Of a DNA stretch of 64,000 nt, positions 45,065 to 54,689 are shown piece after piece (positions within the stretch are counted from its first letter, which is position 1; every line of letters begins with the position of its first letter). Location: NCBI RefSeq assembly GCF_964355755.1, contig NC_092673.1:12345001-12409000 (forward strand). Direction: 5' to 3'. A model generated the notes under the pieces. That model did no database searches. It was not told the origin of the DNA and was given only the letters and a program-made list of their open reading frames with translations. A program made the translations under genes and the position numbers. This DNA is from Antedon mediterranea (Eukaryota > Echinodermata > Crinoidea > Comatulida > Antedonidae).

Positions 45065-45179
45065 CTTCGACTTAAAACAGCCGAATCCAAAAAAACGTAA
45101 ATTTGCTGAAGAAGCTTCGAGCTTCAACTGCAGAGGCTAAATGTGATATTAGTGTGGGTCTTTCCGAAGCTACCTTTTT

Positions 45180-46859
45180 AAAGCCAAGTGAGAGTGATGA
45201 GGATTTGCTGTTGGGGGTAGACTCCCTTGTACTTTGTGAATTGTGCATCCCCAAGCAAGTGTCAAGGGAAATTGTGAACGTCTGGCCTCAACTGAACGCC
45301 TTCCTCGTCCAGTAAAAAACTGACCTTCCTGCCTTTTGATGGGGACAGCTCCAGGGTGCATCTGTTTGTATTCGCTATTTGCAATTGCTTCCTTTCCCAC
45401 TCGCTCACTGTCGAACGTCACAAAGACAACATGTACCTGATCACCACTGCTGTATATCCCCCAGTGATAGTTCCAATACACCATTTGCCAGTCCGTCTGC
45501 AACATTAATATTTACAGTAACCATGACTCTAGCTTCTATGGCAACTGACACAACTTCTCGAAGCCCACCAGTGTTAGAAGCCTTCGCTGAAATGGCAACA
45601 TCAAATTGGCCAGTGTGGACATCCTTCCACTTATCAATGGCTGAAATGTTGAATACCTGGGATGCCAGTTTCTGTAAATGACTTTGGTTATGCACGTCCA
45701 CTTCTTTATTTGTTTTGAAAACGTGAAGCGCATCCGTTGGGTAAAGTGGGCTAAACTTGGAAATTTGTCGTGATTTCAAAATGATAATGTCATCTTCGGT
45801 ACAGTTACTTGTTCTGACTCGCATCAGCAGTTGTGCAAAATCTTGATCTTTTTTTTTTGTCTCATGCTCTCAGTAAGCTGCATCATTTTGAAGTTTTCTT
45901 GCCATAGTGATCCATGCAGCCTGGCATAGCTGCAATGAATCAAGGAAGATAAAAGCATTACACCACAAGAAGTGATTATTGTTGGGGGGCACAATTATGG
46001 ACATTTGTGATTATTTCGAACATAAACTTTACTATACTAAGATGTTGTCATTGTAATGAGACTGTAGTGACATTGTACTTACTTGTCTCCTGGAAGACCA
46101 AACACATGATTTTGGCCAACAGGCTGTAGTTGATACAAGTCGCCAACAGCCAGGATGCTGACGCCCCCAAATCGGGTTTCTGGATCACATCTTCCTGTAA
46201 TGTCTCCTAGCCGTCGGTGAATGTGGTAAAGAAGGTCAGCACCTACCATGGATATCTCATCAATGATGAGTAACTTTATCTTCCCTAACCTTGACCTGAG
46301 GGTGTTAAGTCTCACGCTGCTTGCTGGAAGGTACTCCTTCTTGGCCCTTGGACCACATTGAAAACTGAAAGCTGAGTGCAGTTTCATGCCATCAATGCTG
46401 AATGCAGTACTGGAAGGTCATCTGGCTCAAAATGTCCTGACAGAGGCTTTAAGAGCTTCATAGTCTCTTTAGAGCTCGCATCATTTCTCTATACTGTGGT
46501 GGCGTCATGAGCTGTTTACCTAGTTATATTGAAAATCTTGCATGAAGTTCCGATCGGGCAGTGGATGGGGTGTGGTCCATCTCAAAGTTGCTGTTTCTGT
46601 CTTCTATATGCAGGGGTCGTTCTTCAATTATGCCTTCAGCAACCTGGTCTGCCTGGTTTTGTGCTGCACCGGGTGCTATAACATCCCAGGCGTGCTCAAG
46701 AGGTCCAATTTGTTGCAGATCAACTAGTGCTTGGTCCACAGCATCGGCGTTTTGTGTGAATTTGCGTTCATTTGCTCTAACAACTGCCTGAATATTCAAA
46801 CGATTCAAAATGTCCCTGAAGATTTGTAGGAATAGTGTGTAATAGGATATACCTCTCAA
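45180..46859 (-). pseudogene. Helentron helicase (Pif1-like) and preceding linker, disabled
   Basis: The linker (46859-46524) includes VDQALVDLQQIGPLEHAW. MKLHSAFSFQCGP near 46387 begins the conserved helicase part. LGKIKLLIIDEISMVG holds the Walker B box (DEIS), and FGGVSILAVGDLYQLQPVGQ is helicase motif III. NCTEDDIIILKSRQI follows. VGKEAIANSEYKQMHPGAVP and LTLAWGCTIHKVQGS (motif VI region) come last. The Walker A loop is missing: after PQYREMMRAL the sequence passes almost directly to KLLKPLSGHFEPDDLPV, so the nucleotide-binding segment was deleted. Several shifts occur. It ends at about 45215 inside motif VI, where unrelated sequence begins. Confidence 0.75.
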
Positions 46860-46949
46860 TTTTACACTCTGCTCAAATGCCAGTTCATCTTGTTTTTCTT
46901 CATGTTCTTGTCTTTCAATCTGGACAAATGTTTCTGCATTAGTATTTGT

Positions 46950-47582
46950 ATAACTCTGTCTAATACGACATAGTGGATTTCTCCCATCAGACCAATGGTG
47001 ATTGTGTTGTCATTCTTTGCTGCCTTGGTTGTATGTCATGAATCCAGTCAGGCGTTATTGTGTTGATGACCCGAATGTTAATATTAAGCATATCAGCCAC
47101 ACCCTGAACTGCGAGGTTATCAGCCCATTCTCCACACTGCAACTGATGGATATAGGTTTTGAATTGCTCGAGCTGCCTATTTTCAGTTGTGGACGGTGAT
47201 GTTGATGTTCCTTGTTCATCTGCCCGTAAATTAGGCAACTGAAGAAAAGCAGGATAATCTTCAGGAACATCCGTTGACTTAGTTCAGCACCACTGAGTGG
47301 ATGTATCCCTGCAGCAGCAAGAGAAGTAGAGGTGGCGTGAAAAAAACAGTTGTCTTCACCAGGAGTGTCTTTTACCTTATAACCATAGCGTTGAGCTAAA
47401 TGCTCCAGTATTTGATAATCATTTTCACTGGGAGTGGTGATACTGGTGTGTATGTTGGTATAATGGTCTGTGCAATCAGATGAAACATTAAAGGTTTCTT
47501 CTTTTTCTTCAACACACATTTCTGTAACTGCTCCCCATAAATCAGCATCATCTTCTTTCAGTAGACAATGGTCTACTAGCAT
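46950..47582 (-). pseudogene. Helentron OTU cysteine protease domain
   Basis: The minus strand reads SENDYQILEHLAQRYGYKV, then GEDNCFFHATSTSLAAAGI with the catalytic Cys near 47345. After a shift near 47240, FKTYIHQLQCGEWADNLAVQ and VADMLNINIRVINTI continue the fold. In a third frame GLMGEIHYVVL (about 46980) supplies the catalytic His. All core positions of an OTU domain can be found, but two shifts prevent translation as one protein. An acidic lead (KEDDADLWGAVTEMCVEEKE) precedes it. Confidence 0.7.
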
Positions 47583-47599
47583 CAGTGGGAAGCTAGCCC

Positions 47600-50500
47600 T
47601 GTACTTTCAATCTGACTGTGCATATTGTTATGTAAATGACCTTGTACACCTCATGCTTGAAGATCTGCTGTTGTCATGCTAATTAGCTATAGCTCTGAGT
47701 TTCTTCATGGTTTACAGGGCTGTGTAACCAACAACAGTTGTGAACTTCCTGAAGAATCTTGCTTAATTATACAATCTTTTAAGTTGAACTCCAGTAGCTG
47801 TAGTATCCACCTATTACCAAGGAGGCCAAAAAGAAAAACCAGGCGTGGTACAAGAGCTGGGCGTGACAAACACACTAAAAACAATCTATCATTTCCGGAC
47901 TTATCATCAAACTCTCTCTTATCTAAAAACAATATTAAATTTTGCAGTATTAATACAAGATCCGTTCGGAACAAAACAACAGAATTTGTGGATTTCGTTA
48001 TCGAACATAATCTGGATGTTGTTGCCCTTTCGGAAACGTGGCTTAAACCAGAAGACACATCAGTTATAGGAAATATTACACCCAACGGATACTCTCTCAA
48101 ACATGCTCCCCGTGCTGGTACTAAAAGAGGTGGTGGAGTTGCACTTCTTTACAAGGAAAGCATAGCGGTTAAATGTTATGACACGGGATTATTACCAAAA
48201 TCATTTGAACTGCTAAATGTGGAAATAGTCAGCAATGCATCCTCAGTTTTCCTCGTAGCAGTATATCGTCCTCAAAGCAAATCAACGGGTTGCAGTCTAA
48301 ATGTTTTCACTGAAGAATTCTCAACTTTGGTTGATCACTATGTATTGAAGCCGGCTCCCATACTATTCGTTGGAGACTTTAACATCCATGTGGATATGCC
48401 AAATGATGCAGATGCAATTCATTTTCGGAATCTACTTGTAGCAAGCAGTCTTCAACAGCATGTGTCTACACCTACACACCGACATGGTCATACATTAGAC
48501 TTGCTGATCACTCGTTCATCTGATCCTCCTGTTTTCTCAAACCTTAATGTCATTGATGGTATATCAGATCACTATGCAATCACATGTAATCTCCTTATCA
48601 AGAAGCCACCCGTAATCACTAAATCCATCGAAACTCGTCATTGGAATGCTATAAATTTTGAGACATTATGTAAAGATATCACACAGTCTGATCTCGGAAC
48701 TTCGCTCTCAAATCTTGATTTATCAAGTAAAGTACGACTATATGTCACCACTTTGAGTGAACTTCTTGACAAACACGCACCACCGAAAAAGAGAACAGTT
48801 AAGGTCCGACCAAACACTAGTTGGTATAACAGTGACATCTATGCTGAGAAAAGAACAAAGCGTAAGCTTGAAAAGAAATGGAGAATCTCTCATCTGGAAA
48901 TAGATCGTCAAGCTTACATTGCACAGAAGAGGAATGTAAATTCCATGGTAAGAAAGGCAAAGGCCAACTACTACATTGGCTTGTGTGAAGAACATGCAGC
49001 AGATCAGAAAGGACTTTTTAAAATTGTTAACCAACTCCTTCATCATCGCCAGGTATCACCTCTCCCAGATAGTCTTTCTGACTTAGATCTTGCGAACAGG
49101 TTCTGTCAGTTTTTCACAGACAAGATCAAGATCATCAGAGACGACTTCAAGATTGATGACATGTCATTTAATGAGCCTGTGACAGCTGTTCATCAGCATC
49201 TCACAACATTTACACCAGCATCTCAAGATGAGATCCGCAACATTCTGATGAAATCACCAACAAAATCATGCAGGTTAGATCCAGTTCCTACTTCTATACT
49301 GAAGAAGTGTATAGACGCAGTCGTTCCAATAATAACGGAAATCATTAACCATTCTCTTAATACCGGCATAGTGCCAGATGAACTGAAAATTGCTCACGTT
49401 CGTCCTTTAATAAAAAAGCAAAACTTGGATCATAACACGCTGAATAATTACCGCCCGGTGTCGAATCTTTCTTTTCTTGGAAAGACTCTGGAGCGTGTAG
49501 TGACATCACGCATTACTCCATATCTTCAAAAGCATAATTTAAATGAGAATTACCAGTCGGCATATCGTGCATGTCATAGCACGGAGAGTTCCCTTTTAAA
49601 GGTACAGAATGATTTGTTACAAGGAATGAATGATGGGAAAATAACGCTATTGGTGTTGTTGGATTTGTCAGCAGCGTTTGATACAGTTGATCACCAAAGA
49701 CTGATAACCCGTCTGAGAAATCGCATTGGCATAAATGGTGTTGCTCTTAACTGGTTCCAGTCATATCTTACAGGAAGACGTCAGCTAGTCTGTATCAATG
49801 ATGCATTCTCAGATGAAGCTTGCCTGGAATATGGTGTACCACAGGGGTCAGTAATTGGGCCTGGCCAGTTTTCCATTTATACGCTTCCCCTTGGTGACAT
49901 TATTCGCAAACACAGTCTACATTTCCATTTCTATGCAGATGATACACAGATTTATGTGTCAGTAAATCCAGTGCAAAGGGATGTTGCTGCAGCAATCAGT
50001 AAGATGGAAGCCTGTATAGAAGATGTTCGCAATTGGATGACAACAAATTACCTAAAGTTGAATGATGGAAAGACAGAGTTTATTATCGTCGGGTCTAAAT
50101 GTAACATCTCCAAAATCAACATCACACATATCAGAATCGGAAACTCTAACATCGCTCCCTCATCGGTGGTCCGGAATCTGGGAATCATGCTGGATAGTAA
50201 TCTCACTATGGAAGCACAAATAACAACTGTATCCAAAGCAGCATGCATATCGATTAGGAACCTTGGTCGTATTCGCGGTAATCTTAACAAGAAAACAGCT
50301 GAATTGATTGTACACTCATTTGTCACTTCTAAAATTGACATTGGTAATGCCTTGTTGTTTGGCATACCAAAATCTCAAATACAACGTTTGCAGCGCTTGC
50401 AAAATATGGCAGCTAGAATTGTAACTTATACAAAATCAAACGCTCACATAACTCCTGTCCTGATGGATTTGCATTGGTTGCCTGTTCAACAACGTATTAA

Positions 50501-50871
50501 GTACAAACTTGCGTTGTTTGTATTCAAGATCCTAAATGACAGTGCTCCTGCTTATTTATCTGACCTTGTGGATCGTTACCAATCATCCCGCAGAGGCCTA
50601 CGATCATTGTCACAAAACCTTCTTCAAGAGCGTAGAGCGAAAAATCAGTGGGGTCAGAGATCTTTTTACGTTGCGGCCGCAAGTGTATGGAACAGCTTAC
50701 CAGCAACAGTTAAATGCTCAACTAGTCTAAACAGTTTCAAGACCAACCTAAAGACGTCGCTATTCGCTGATGTTCTCGCACGTTGTTAATGCACAAAGCG
50801 CCATGAGCGCCACATGGGTGGAGGATACCGGCGCTATATAAGTTTTCATTTATTATTATCATTTATTATTT
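47600..50871 (+). mobile_element. L2-clade (CR1 superfamily) LINE inserted in the Helentron
   Basis: The open ORF2 is followed by a short 3' UTR containing GCGCCATGAGCGCCACATGG and GGCGCTATATAAGTTTTCAT, then a TTATTATTATCATTTATTAT tail (to 50871). The 5' limit is uncertain (47583-47675). ORF1 is absent, so the copy is 5'-truncated or of a type lacking ORF1. It lies antisense to the Helentron. Confidence 0.8.
47676..50789 (+). CDS. LINE ORF2: endonuclease and reverse transcriptase, 1037 codons, open
   Basis: An APE-type endonuclease spans about residues 85-310: SINTRSVRNK, SETWL (Glu120), VGDFNIHVD (from 232) and SDHYAI (297-302). The RT follows: PVSNLSFLGKTLERVV, LLDLSAAFDTVDH with the first catalytic Asp, GVPQGSVIGP (Val721) and FYADDTQIY (Tyr753-Asp756). 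The C-terminal part (LQRLQNMAARIV, LHWLPVQQRIKYKLALFVF, SVWNSLPATVK) is typical of the L2 clade. All catalytic residues I can check are present and there is no stop, so this copy is young or recently active. The first ~70 residues are of unclear origin. The frame may start at a later Met. Confidence 0.85.
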   Translation: MLISYSSEFLHGLQGCVTNNSCELPEESCLIIQSFKLNSSSCSIHLLPRRPKRKTRRGTRAGRDKHTKNNLSFPDLSSNSLLSKNNIKFCSINTRSVRNKTTEFVDFVIEHNLDVVALSETWLKPEDTSVIGNITPNGYSLKHAPRAGTKRGGGVALLYKESIAVKCYDTGLLPKSFELLNVEIVSNASSVFLVAVYRPQSKSTGCSLNVFTEEFSTLVDHYVLKPAPILFVGDFNIHVDMPNDADAIHFRNLLVASSLQQHVSTPTHRHGHTLDLLITRSSDPPVFSNLNVIDGISDHYAITCNLLIKKPPVITKSIETRHWNAINFETLCKDITQSDLGTSLSNLDLSSKVRLYVTTLSELLDKHAPPKKRTVKVRPNTSWYNSDIYAEKRTKRKLEKKWRISHLEIDRQAYIAQKRNVNSMVRKAKANYYIGLCEEHAADQKGLFKIVNQLLHHRQVSPLPDSLSDLDLANRFCQFFTDKIKIIRDDFKIDDMSFNEPVTAVHQHLTTFTPASQDEIRNILMKSPTKSCRLDPVPTSILKKCIDAVVPIITEIINHSLNTGIVPDELKIAHVRPLIKKQNLDHNTLNNYRPVSNLSFLGKTLERVVTSRITPYLQKHNLNENYQSAYRACHSTESSLLKVQNDLLQGMNDGKITLLVLLDLSAAFDTVDHQRLITRLRNRIGINGVALNWFQSYLTGRRQLVCINDAFSDEACLEYGVPQGSVIGPGQFSIYTLPLGDIIRKHSLHFHFYADDTQIYVSVNPVQRDVAAAISKMEACIEDVRNWMTTNYLKLNDGKTEFIIVGSKCNISKINITHIRIGNSNIAPSSVVRNLGIMLDSNLTMEAQITTVSKAACISIRNLGRIRGNLNKKTAELIVHSFVTSKIDIGNALLFGIPKSQIQRLQRLQNMAARIVTYTKSNAHITPVLMDLHWLPVQQRIKYKLALFVFKILNDSAPAYLSDLVDRYQSSRRGLRSLSQNLLQERRAKNQWGQRSFYVAAASVWNSLPATVKCSTSLNSFKTNLKTSLFADVLARC

Positions 50872-51276
50872 CCAATGGGATTCCCACTCTTGGCATATCG
50901 TAATGTCTGCATAAAGAAAATTATTAGCTTGAAGCCAGTGCAGTGCGTCCATTACCCTCTTTGGTCTTACATAGTCGTACATGTAGTGACTTTTAAACTC
51001 GAGCTTTCTCTTCAGCTTGAATGGAACAACCTCGGCAGTCTCTGGAAGTATAAGTAGCAAAGATGTTATGGAGTCCAGCTTCGATGGGACATTGACTGCA
51101 CTACCATGGATCGGCTTTTGACCTCCTCTGGGTAATCCAACCAGCTTCATAAATGGTATGCGTTGACTAATTAATTGCAACTCCAGCGGTCTCAGATCTT
51201 CAAGTTCTGGAGGTATGTCATCCAGAGCTAGTCCGTTTGCCCAAGATTGTGGTGACACGTTCTGCATATCCAACTT
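50872..51276 (-). pseudogene. Helentron DUF6570-like region
   Basis: The minus strand has GLALDDIPPELEDLRPLELQ, LISQRIPFMKLVGLPRGGQ and VRPKRVMDALHWLQANN. These match the region before the Rep domain in animal Helitron/Helentron proteins. The frame ends at ESHWK, where the LINE insertion begins. Confidence 0.7.
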
Positions 51277-51494
51277 TTTTCGTTGGTTTGTATATCTTGT
51301 CTTGACTGAATAATTGAATCAATAGCAGTATTAGTTGACAGATATTTTTCTTCTCTCATATAAAAAAAGTATGTAGCAGCAGCAACACATATATATGGGC
51401 CCTTCAGAAACCTTTGTCAAAAAGGTGTCAGTCGCATATTTAACTGTGGGAATAGTATGCTTTCTTGCATGTCCCTCTTTCTTCATTCCAGTTT

Positions 51495-51832
51495 TGTTTG
51501 AGCTATGACGCCTTTCTGTGTCGTCTGATGTTTCTGCTGATTGGCGTTTTTGAACACCTTTCTTAGCTGCAGCACGCCGATTTGCTGTTTCTCCTGGTGT
51601 TTCTGCTGATAGGCATTTTTGAACACCTTTCTTAGCTGCAGCACGCCGATTTGCAGTGTCTCCTGGTGTTTCTGCTGATCGGCGTTTTTGAACACCTTTC
51701 TTAGCTGCAGCACGCCGATTTGCAGTGTCTCCTGGTGTTTCTGCTGATCGGCTTGTTTGAACACCTTTCTTGGCTGCAGCACGGCTATTTGATTCGTCTT
51801 CTGGTGTTTCTGTTGATCGACGCCTGGAAATA
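51495..51832 (-). pseudogene. Helentron N-terminal basic repeat, 66-bp / 22-residue unit
   Basis: In the correct minus-strand frame five units read SAETPGDTANRRAAAKKGVQ plus two residues, with variation at the first and last units. The frame is open. Arg/Lys-rich repeats of this kind precede the DUF6570 region in several Helitron/Helentron proteins. The other minus-strand frame through the same DNA is also open, simply because the unit length is a multiple of three. Confidence 0.65.
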
Positions 51833-51845
51833 CCTTATTGTACAA

Positions 51846-52539
51846 AAAAAATAAACAAAGAATAATTTTTGGATATATATGCCCATTCGTGAAAACGAAA
51901 CATTGACGTTAGATCCAGTGGAATAGCATCACTGACGAACGCTACAAGAGATTACAATGTCAGATGATCTCAAGGTCATATACTTGCACGTCAACATTAA
52001 TGTCCACGTAATCTAAACGTTAATATATATGTCGACGAGTAACAGTTGACGACCAGTCATGTGGACATGGACTTCGTTCACTCAAATTTAAAATTCCCTA
52101 ATAACTTGACGCCTGTCACAGTATTGACATAATACAGTTAAGACTTAATTAATATACTATCTGCTGCCACCTACAGTTATGACTTAACTAATTTAACTGT
52201 CTGCTGCAATCTATTCTGAGTTGACCTTTTGGCTGAATAAACACTTCCATATTGCTACATGTTGTGTGAGTCTGTTTTACTACTGTGTTTGAATCTAGAA
52301 ATACTTCCTAAAGCATTCACCCTCAAGAACATATAACACGACAACGCCGAAATACATTCTGTATTAGTGTTCAATAACACATTACTGAGATAATTCTGAC
52401 CAGAAACAATACTTGTTTTTCCTGGTGTATGCCTAATATGCCTACTTTGAGGGCGAGAAACAATGTACGGGCGGTTTCGAATTTGGTCTAGATGCTTGAT
52501 TTATTGTTTTGAAACGATAAGACGTGGAGCCCTGCCCTA
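51846..52539. other. Noncoding, probable intron or insertion
   Basis: No credible frame. On the minus strand it lies between the two basic-repeat pieces of the Helentron N-terminus. A GTATCGAG donor-like site at about 52784 and a TTTCCAG acceptor-like site at about 51832 could make it an intron. Confidence 0.35.
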
Positions 52540-52765
52540 TCCGAGATTCGAACCCAGAACCAACTGAATGCAAACAATATGCATATGTCCTAACCATTAG
52601 ACTATATATTTCAAATAAACCGAGATTTGAACCCGGAACCTACTGTTTGATATGCATATGTCCTAACCATTAGACTATATATTTCAAATAAACTGAGATT
52701 TGAACCCGGAACCAACTGTTTGATATGCATATATCCTAACCATTATACTATATATTTCAAATAAA
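52540..52765 (-). repeat. Three tandem tRNA-like units (~72-79 bp)
   Basis: Minus-strand units carry TAGTCTAATGGTTAGGACAT (A-box-like) and GGTTCCGGGTTCAAATCTC (B-box-like). The units are 52542-52620, 52621-52692 and 52693-52765. All three keep both boxes. None has a proper acceptor stem. They may be a multimeric SINE head or tandemly amplified tRNA-derived sequence. Confidence 0.7.
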
Positions 52766-52783
52766 TAGAAACACTCGATACCT

Positions 52784-52941
52784 TGTCTCACGGAATCCAG
52801 GCGACTTTTCCTGTCCTCTGGAGTTTTCTCTTCTCTCCGCTTTTTCATGTTAGCGCTGTCTCTTCCTTTGATCGGCACTTTTTGATCTAGAACGCGGCAT
52901 GATTTGAAAAGTCTTATTTTTATTTTTAAACAGAAGTCCAA
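52784..52941 (-). pseudogene. Helentron N-terminal basic segment
   Basis: The minus strand contains MKKRREEKTPEDRKSRLDSV, a unit of the same basic repeat class as 51495-51832. A second frame starts MPRSRSKSADQRKRQR and then stops, so the start is uncertain. Confidence 0.45.
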
Positions 52942-53041
52942 TTCATTAAAAATTTTCTATTGGCAGTCACTTTCTCATATCAAACAGACCACCGGTGAAC
53001 AGACTTATGAATAGATGTATAGTCTTATTCCAATAATTCAG

Positions 53042-53178
53042 GCCGTGTATTTGCATTTAAGGTACATGTACATTCTAAAACTAAAACTGGGCGCGTATGC
53101 AATGCCACTGGTTCATACCGTGCATTTGCATTTAAGGTACCTGGACATTCTAACAATAAAACTGGGTGCGTATGAAAT
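53042..53178. repeat. Tandem duplication, ~75-bp period
   Basis: CCGTG-ATTTGCATTTAAGGTAC, ACATTCTAA and AAAACTGGG-GCGTATG appear in both 53042-53102 and 53117-53178. 53179-53529 holds nothing recognised. Confidence 0.7.
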
Positions 53179-53529
53179 CAGCAAACCTATGGTGGAAGAA
53201 GGGTTCCAGATACCCCCCGACGGATGTTGAACCGTGCTAAACAAGCCTTCGCACTTGGCTGGGGTACTTGGCCGGAATGCAATTGTAGACAAAAAATCTA
53301 GTTAATGACTAGGGCGTATCCCTCATACTTTTTGGTTTGGACGTTGTTGGTTACTTTTTGTATTTTTTTGTATCTTTGGTTTCGTATGCCCAGTGTATAC
53401 GCACGTATGTATGCATGTGTGTATTTTATTGTTACAGTAACATTTTGAGCAATATTTATTTTAAACAATGTATACTGGTTGCGCTTTTCTGATAATTCTT
53501 ATTGTGCACTTTGATTTATATGACTACTA

Positions 53530-54684
53530 ATGAAAGCAGTTTGCGAACAGTTGGGAGTGCTGGAAGGAGAAGTGGGGATACAAAATTTTACCCATAACAT
53601 AGGGCTATTAGAGCAACGCAAATATGCTATGGCTGGTAGTTTCGTTGCATGGAGTCTATTGCATGGAGGTTCGGGCTTACCAACTTTGCAACCAGAGCTT
53701 TTCAAGCTAATGTGTGGGTTAAAGTCAAATGGATTTTCGGACGTTAATAGTGTGTGTGACATAGATGTCTGAGGCAAGATAGCAAAGGCAAGTGATTTTC
53801 ATGAATTTGCATTTAATTTTTGTATATTTGTAAAGTATTTGATTACAGTATCTTTTTATCCAGATTGCAAATTGCCAAACGACGGATGAGTACCGTACTA
53901 TTTCACATGAATTATCGGATTGGGCGGCAGATCAAGGAGTCATGACGTTGTATAACTAGGATTTCAATCAAAAACAACAAGTCGTGTCAAGTCTGTTAAA
54001 GCATTTTTTGTTTTACAGGTAACGTAACAGGCCTAATAATGATAATATATTTTAAGCACGTGGTTATTCATTGTTAGACGCGGGTAAACTAGATATAGAT
54101 ATTACACTGGCAAATAGGCCTCCATGGGTTACGTCATGTAAACAATTATTTACTAGCATTTTTTAATCCAAGAAATAGTACGGTATCATTATGCATATTT
54201 CCTTAAGGAAAATCACAAGGGGTTAAGTTCAGGACAGGAGAAACATTTTTGCATTAGGATTTAAAAGCATCGTGAAGGAAAATCCATCGAAATGAAATTC
54301 TCCTTTGGTTTTTATTTGTCGGTTGACGGCTGCTCTGGGTGATTCTTCTGTAAAAAGGCTTGGAATTATTGTACAGGTTGTATGAATGTGAACACATTTT
54401 ATTTGTTAATTGTGATTATAATTTACATGGTGCATTCATTTTCTCCTAATCTAGAACACATAGTGAAATACGACAGTTCACTGAAGGATTGGGAGTACTT
54501 TGGGAAAACGTAAGAGATTACCCAAACCAATTTGTCCCACTTTTTACTCTTGAGGGGAAAGGACTGACACGGCAAGTACTAAAGACACTAATGACAGTTG
54601 AATATTCAGAGGCAGGCTCCAATTTACAAAGTCAAGAGGAAGACACAGTGTATTGTCTGGAGGTTTTCTTACAAGAGTCAGAAG
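53530..54684 (+). pseudogene. G2E3-like HECT-type domain gene fragment, three exons
   Basis: Exon A (53530 to about 53787) reads HNIGLLEQRKYAMAGSFVAW and SLLHGGSGLPTLQPELF, the start of the HECT-like domain of G2/M-phase-specific E3 ligase (G2E3)-like proteins. Exon B (53864-54018) reads TTDEYRTISHELSDWAADQG. Exon C (54455-54684) reads IRQFTEGLGVLWENVR and VEYSEAGSNLQSQEEDTVYC. Splice phases agree between B and C, and A may use a GC donor. TGA near 53770 and TAG near 53957 interrupt it. The catalytic-Cys end of HECT is not in the window. It is a decayed copy of a family amplified in fish and invertebrates. Confidence 0.6.
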
Positions 54685-54689
54685 GTATT

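Larger units (their letters stand above)
45180..52941 (-). mobile_element. Decayed autonomous Helentron, split by an L2 LINE
   Basis: From right to left on the minus strand: a basic N-terminal repeat region (52941-52784 and 51832-51495), a DUF6570-like region (51276-50872), the inserted LINE (50871-47600), an OTU protease (47582-46950), a linker and a Pif1-like helicase (46859-45180). An OTU domain joined to a Rep/helicase protein is characteristic of animal Helentrons. The HUH nuclease (Rep) motif was not found and may have been lost at the LINE junction. The 5' and 3' termini were not located. Confidence 0.7.

Noticed and set aside
45072-45254. Continuation of the Helentron helicase to 45072
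   Set aside because: After IHKVQGS the reading no longer resembles a helicase C-terminus. The sequence instead belongs to the flank of the Ginger1-type insertion.
47705-48100. Minus-strand 131-codon frame opposite the LINE
   Set aside because: It is an antisense shadow of the endonuclease region, whose catalytic motifs read on the plus strand.
51483-51845. Gln/Lys-rich protein (repeats of DQQKHQETLQIGVLQLRKVF)
   Set aside because: It is the alternate frame of a 66-bp repeat whose other frame (Arg/Lys/Glu-rich) matches Helentron N-termini.
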